In this document: piece by piece, positions 61,315-64,000 of the stretch
How positions within the stretch are numbered: the first letter of the stretch is position 1
How the letters are laid out: the number at the start of each line of letters is the position of its first letter
Source of the DNA: Gammaproteobacteria bacterium
GTDB lineage: Bacteria; Pseudomonadota; Gammaproteobacteria; Thiohalomonadales; Thiohalomonadaceae
NCBI GenBank assembly: GCA_003252455.1
Contig: QKED01000029.1
Location: 1 to 64,000, forward strand
Direction: 5' to 3'
Length of the DNA stretch: 64,000 nucleotides
The notes under the pieces: generated by a model
Told to the model about the DNA's origin: nothing
The model's database searches: none
The model's input: the letters and a program-made list of their open reading frames with translations, nothing else
Made by a program: the position numbers and the translations under genes

Positions 61315-64000
61315 TCAGCGCTCCAGCTCGAAGGGCCAGTCACGTAGACCGCCGGTGAGGCTGAAGGCCTCGAAGCCGGCGCTGCGAAGCAGGTAGACCG
61401 CCGCCGCGCTACGTTTGCCGGTGCGACAGTAGACGATGTAGGCCCCCTCGTTGGGTAGCTGGCCGAGGGCGTTACGCAACAGGTCGAGCGGCAGGTGACG
61501 GGCGCCAGCCAAGCGTGCCGCCTGATACTCCATCTCGAAGCGGCAGTCGATCCAGCTCGCCCCGCCCTGCTCCACCCACTGGCGCGCCTCTTGGGCGTTG
61601 ATCTCGTAGACCAGGCTCGGGCGTACCAGCTGCTCGAAATCCGCCTTGGTCAGCACCTGCAGCAGACCACCGGTGAGCATACGCACGGTGGCGCTACGGT
61701 GGATGTTCTGCAGCAGGGCGTCTTCGCCGAACGACTGACCTGGGCGCAGGTGGGCGAGGAAGTGGGTCTGTTGGGTGAAGGGGTCGGTGCGCAGCACCTC
61801 CGCCTCGCCCTCCTCCAGTAGGTAGTAGGCGTCGCCCGGGTCACCCTGGCGGATCACCACCTCTCCGGCCTCGACCTTGCGGGGCTGCAGTTTGGTGTAG
61901 GCGGCCTCCAGGTTCTCCGCCGGTAGGTGGCGGAAGGCGCTCACCTCTAGGGGTGTGTTGGGGTCGATGGCCACCAGCTGCTCACCCTGGCCGAGGGCCT
62001 GGTCGAGGCTGTCGCCATCGAGCAGTAGGTAGTGGGCGTCACTCATCACGTGGACGGAGAGCCACTCATCGCTGGCCACCAGGGGCACCAGCACCCCCTC
62101 GTCGACCTCGGCGGTGAAGAGCTGGCCGTCGACCCGGTCGCTCCCCTTCCAGCCACGCAGGATCTCCAGCTCGCCGTCGAACAGCACCAGATAGTCACGC
62201 AGCCCCTCGTGTTTGGCCACCAAGGTGGTGCCGGGGCGAGCTAGACGCAGGCGTTGGCCCGCGATGAGGCCGCGTAGACGCTCGGCGCTCATGCGGTTGA
62301 GCAGGCGCCCGCTGCCGAGGTAGTCGCAGATGGCGTTGAGCAGCTCCTCGTTGTCGGCCAGGGTGATGCTGCGCTGCTGGCGCGAGACGACGGGGGGCAG
62401 GCTGCGTAGCGGTGACTCCGGCGTCACACTGGCCCGTGGCGGCGTGGCGGCCTGCTGCACCTCGCTGTAGGGCATGAAGACCTTCTTCATCGGGTGTGGC
62501 TCTTCGGCGCGGATGATGCGCTCTCGACCGATCACGTCGAGCAGGCCGGAGTCCTCCAGCAGGCGGTCGACCCCCTCGCGGGTGAGGTAGAGGTAGAGCT
62601 CGCTGCCGCGGTCGCGACGGCGCTTGGCCTCGGCGGCGATCATCGCCACGCCGGGCATGTCCATGTAGGTGACGTGGTCGGTGCGCAACAGCAGCAGGCC
62701 CGATTCGCCCTCCTCCTCGACGATGGCGCCAAGGCGGTTCTCGACGAAGTTGACCGAGCCGAAGAAGAGGTTGCCGTCGATGGTCACCACCGAGGCGCGG
62801 CGCCCATCCTGGGCGTACTGCTGGGTCACCTTGATGTTTGGCATGGAGGCGAACCAGAGGTAGACCACCAGCGACATGATCACCCCGGCGAAGACGCCGC
62901 TATTGAGACCGAAGCCGAGGGCGACGATGAAGGTGATGAAGAAGATGGCCGCCTCCTGGCGCGCCTTGAGCATGCGCTTCACCTCTTTCATGTCGATGAG
63001 CCCGAGACCCACCAAGATCAGCGCCCCGGCCACGGCCGGCATCGGCAGATAGACGATGACCGGCGCCCCGGCGAAGACCACCACGGCGAGGATCACCGAG
63101 GCGTAGACCGCCGCCAGTGGGGTCTTGGCCCCGGCGTCGTAGTGCGCGGCGGAGCGGTTGAACGAGCCCGAACCGGCAAAGCTGGAGAAGAAGGGGGCGA
63201 CGATGTTGGAGAGCCCCTGGCCGACGATCTCCTGATTGGTGTCGATGGTCTGGCCCGACTTCATCGCCAGTGAGCGGGAGATGACGATGGTCTGCATCAG
63301 GCTCAAGAAGGCGATGGCGAAGGCGCTGGTGAGCAGCTCCTTGAGCACGTACATGCTCTCCAGGCTGAAGTGCGGGGCGGAGAGTGGCAGCAGGTCGAGC
63401 TGCAGCCGCCCGAGCAGTTCGATGCCGGTGGTGGCCGGGCCGTAGTAGGCGTTGAGCCCATAACTGAAGAGGGAGCCGAGCAGCACCGCCAGCACCAGCG
63501 CGTAGCGGCGCCAGAGGCGCTTCAGCAGCAGGCCGCTGCCCACGGTCACCACCCCCACCGCCAGGGCGTAGGGGTTGGCACGGGTGAGGTCGTGGCCCAC
63601 CTGCCAGAGCTTGACGAAGAAGGGTTCGTAGAGGTTCGACAACACGCCGAAGAAGGCCGGTAGGGCGGAGACGATGATCACCAAGCCCACTGCCAGCACG
63701 ATGCCGGAGATGACCGTCTGCGAGATGAAGTCGAGTACGCTACCGATGCGTAGCAGCCCTACCAGCAGCTCGATCACCCCGGCCATCAGCGTCAGCGCCA
63801 GTACGAAGCCGATGTAGTCGCTGGTGCCGACGCTGGCGAAGGGCGCCACCGAGGCGGCGATGAGCACACAGACCGCCGTATTCGGCCCCGACAGCGTGTG
63901 GTACGACGAGCCCCACAGGGAGGCGACCACCACCGGGATGATGCTGGTATAGATGCCGTACTCCGGTGGCATCCCGGCCAGGGTAGCCAGGGCGATGGAC
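61315..64000 (-). CDS. SulP anion permease fused to STAS, cNMP-binding and rhodanese domains (partial)
   Basis: Cut by the right edge; numbering is from the Met at 63972, with the frame still open upstream. Membrane helices occupy 1-375 (SulP opening LAGMPPEYGIYTSII). A STAS domain (380-490), a degenerate cNMP-like barrel (545-665), a better cNMP domain (680-785, FGEDALLQNIHRSATVRM) and a rhodanese domain (788-882) follow. The rhodanese loop CRTGKRSA keeps the catalytic Cys849. Likely imports sulfate or another anion; the soluble tail suggests gating by a nucleotide and persulfide chemistry. The full N-terminus is not visible. Confidence 0.88.
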   Translation of the reverse strand, partial: SIALATLAGMPPEYGIYTSIIPVVVASLWGSSYHTLSGPNTAVCVLIAASVAPFASVGTSDYIGFVLALTLMAGVIELLVGLLRIGSVLDFISQTVISGIVLAVGLVIIVSALPAFFGVLSNLYEPFFVKLWQVGHDLTRANPYALAVGVVTVGSGLLLKRLWRRYALVLAVLLGSLFSYGLNAYYGPATTGIELLGRLQLDLLPLSAPHFSLESMYVLKELLTSAFAIAFLSLMQTIVISRSLAMKSGQTIDTNQEIVGQGLSNIVAPFFSSFAGSGSFNRSAAHYDAGAKTPLAAVYASVILAVVVFAGAPVIVYLPMPAVAGALILVGLGLIDMKEVKRMLKARQEAAIFFITFIVALGFGLNSGVFAGVIMSLVVYLWFASMPNIKVTQQYAQDGRRASVVTIDGNLFFGSVNFVENRLGAIVEEEGESGLLLLRTDHVTYMDMPGVAMIAAEAKRRRDRGSELYLYLTREGVDRLLEDSGLLDVIGRERIIRAEEPHPMKKVFMPYSEVQQAATPPRASVTPESPLRSLPPVVSRQQRSITLADNEELLNAICDYLGSGRLLNRMSAERLRGLIAGQRLRLARPGTTLVAKHEGLRDYLVLFDGELEILRGWKGSDRVDGQLFTAEVDEGVLVPLVASDEWLSVHVMSDAHYLLLDGDSLDQALGQGEQLVAIDPNTPLEVSAFRHLPAENLEAAYTKLQPRKVEAGEVVIRQGDPGDAYYLLEEGEAEVLRTDPFTQQTHFLAHLRPGQSFGEDALLQNIHRSATVRMLTGGLLQVLTKADFEQLVRPSLVYEINAQEARQWVEQGGASWIDCRFEMEYQAARLAGARHLPLDLLRNALGQLPNEGAYIVYCRTGKRSAAAVYLLRSAGFEAFSLTGGLRDWPFELER

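Overview
The window is high-GC DNA from a gammaproteobacterium, most likely a Chromatiales/Ectothiorhodospiraceae-type organism with sulfur and nitrate metabolism. The reasons are the gammaproteobacterial synteny blocks (def-fmt-rsmB divergent from dprA-smg-yrdD-tsaC; rpmH-rnpA-yidD-yidC-mnmE divergent from dnaA-dnaN-recF-gyrB; glnA-DUF4124-glnL-glnG), a complete napFDAGHBC operon, TusA and rhodanese sulfur-handling domains, and a class I fructose-1,6-bisphosphatase. The species cannot be named from the sequence alone. It is a chromosomal region around the replication origin. No rRNA or tRNA gene was seen.

Layout. 0-0.6 kb: left edge with an attC-like palindrome and a truncated reading frame. 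0.6-5.6 kb (minus): a potassium-uptake cluster trkH-trkA-trkH followed by a methyltransferase. 6.2-6.9 kb: a small unknown gene, a two-repeat CRISPR remnant and a REPIN-like palindrome. 6.9-13.8 kb (minus): napFDAGHBC, with a perfect FNR box in front of napF and an unusual tandem repeat block between napA and napG. 13.8-21 kb: mtfA, ubiC, an unknown gene, then LysM lipoprotein-dprA-smg-yrdD-purE-tsaC on minus. 21.2-31.2 kb (plus): def-fmt-rsmB-DUF4390-ntrY-ntrX, a BNR-repeat lipoprotein and mutM. 31.4-35.2 kb: a five-PAS hybrid histidine kinase. 35.3-39.1 kb (minus): mnmE, yidC, yidD, rnpA, rpmH. 39.3-45.5 kb (plus): dnaA, dnaN, recF, gyrB with three parS sites. 45.6-52.8 kb (minus): fbp, an ABM-domain protein, plsC, gmhB, a DUF815 ATPase, a MazG-like protein, glyS, glyQ. 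52.8-53.8 kb: an AT-rich intergenic region with three perfect DnaA boxes and ten GATC sites, the best candidate for oriC. 53.8-56.3 kb (plus): a PP-loop/NFACT-R-like protein, TusA and a CDF transporter. 56.3-61.2 kb (plus): glnA, a DUF4124 protein, glnL, glnG with sigma-54/NtrC signals. 61.3-64.0 kb (minus): a SulP permease fused to STAS, cNMP-binding and rhodanese domains, cut by the window end.

How the genes work together. The gln cluster forms the nitrogen-assimilation circuit, and NtrY/NtrX is a second nitrogen/redox-type two-component pair. Nap supplies periplasmic nitrate reduction under an FNR-type anaerobic signal. The replication genes, parS sites and candidate oriC form the origin domain: genes left of about 53.5 kb back to gyrB run leftward and genes to its right run rightward, as expected for divergent replication.

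The points most worth a second look are the orphan CRISPR remnant whose spacer reads as helicase motif VI, the duplicated napG leader array, the PP-loop/TusA/CDF operon beside the origin, the SulP-rhodanese fusion, and the attC-like site at the left edge.
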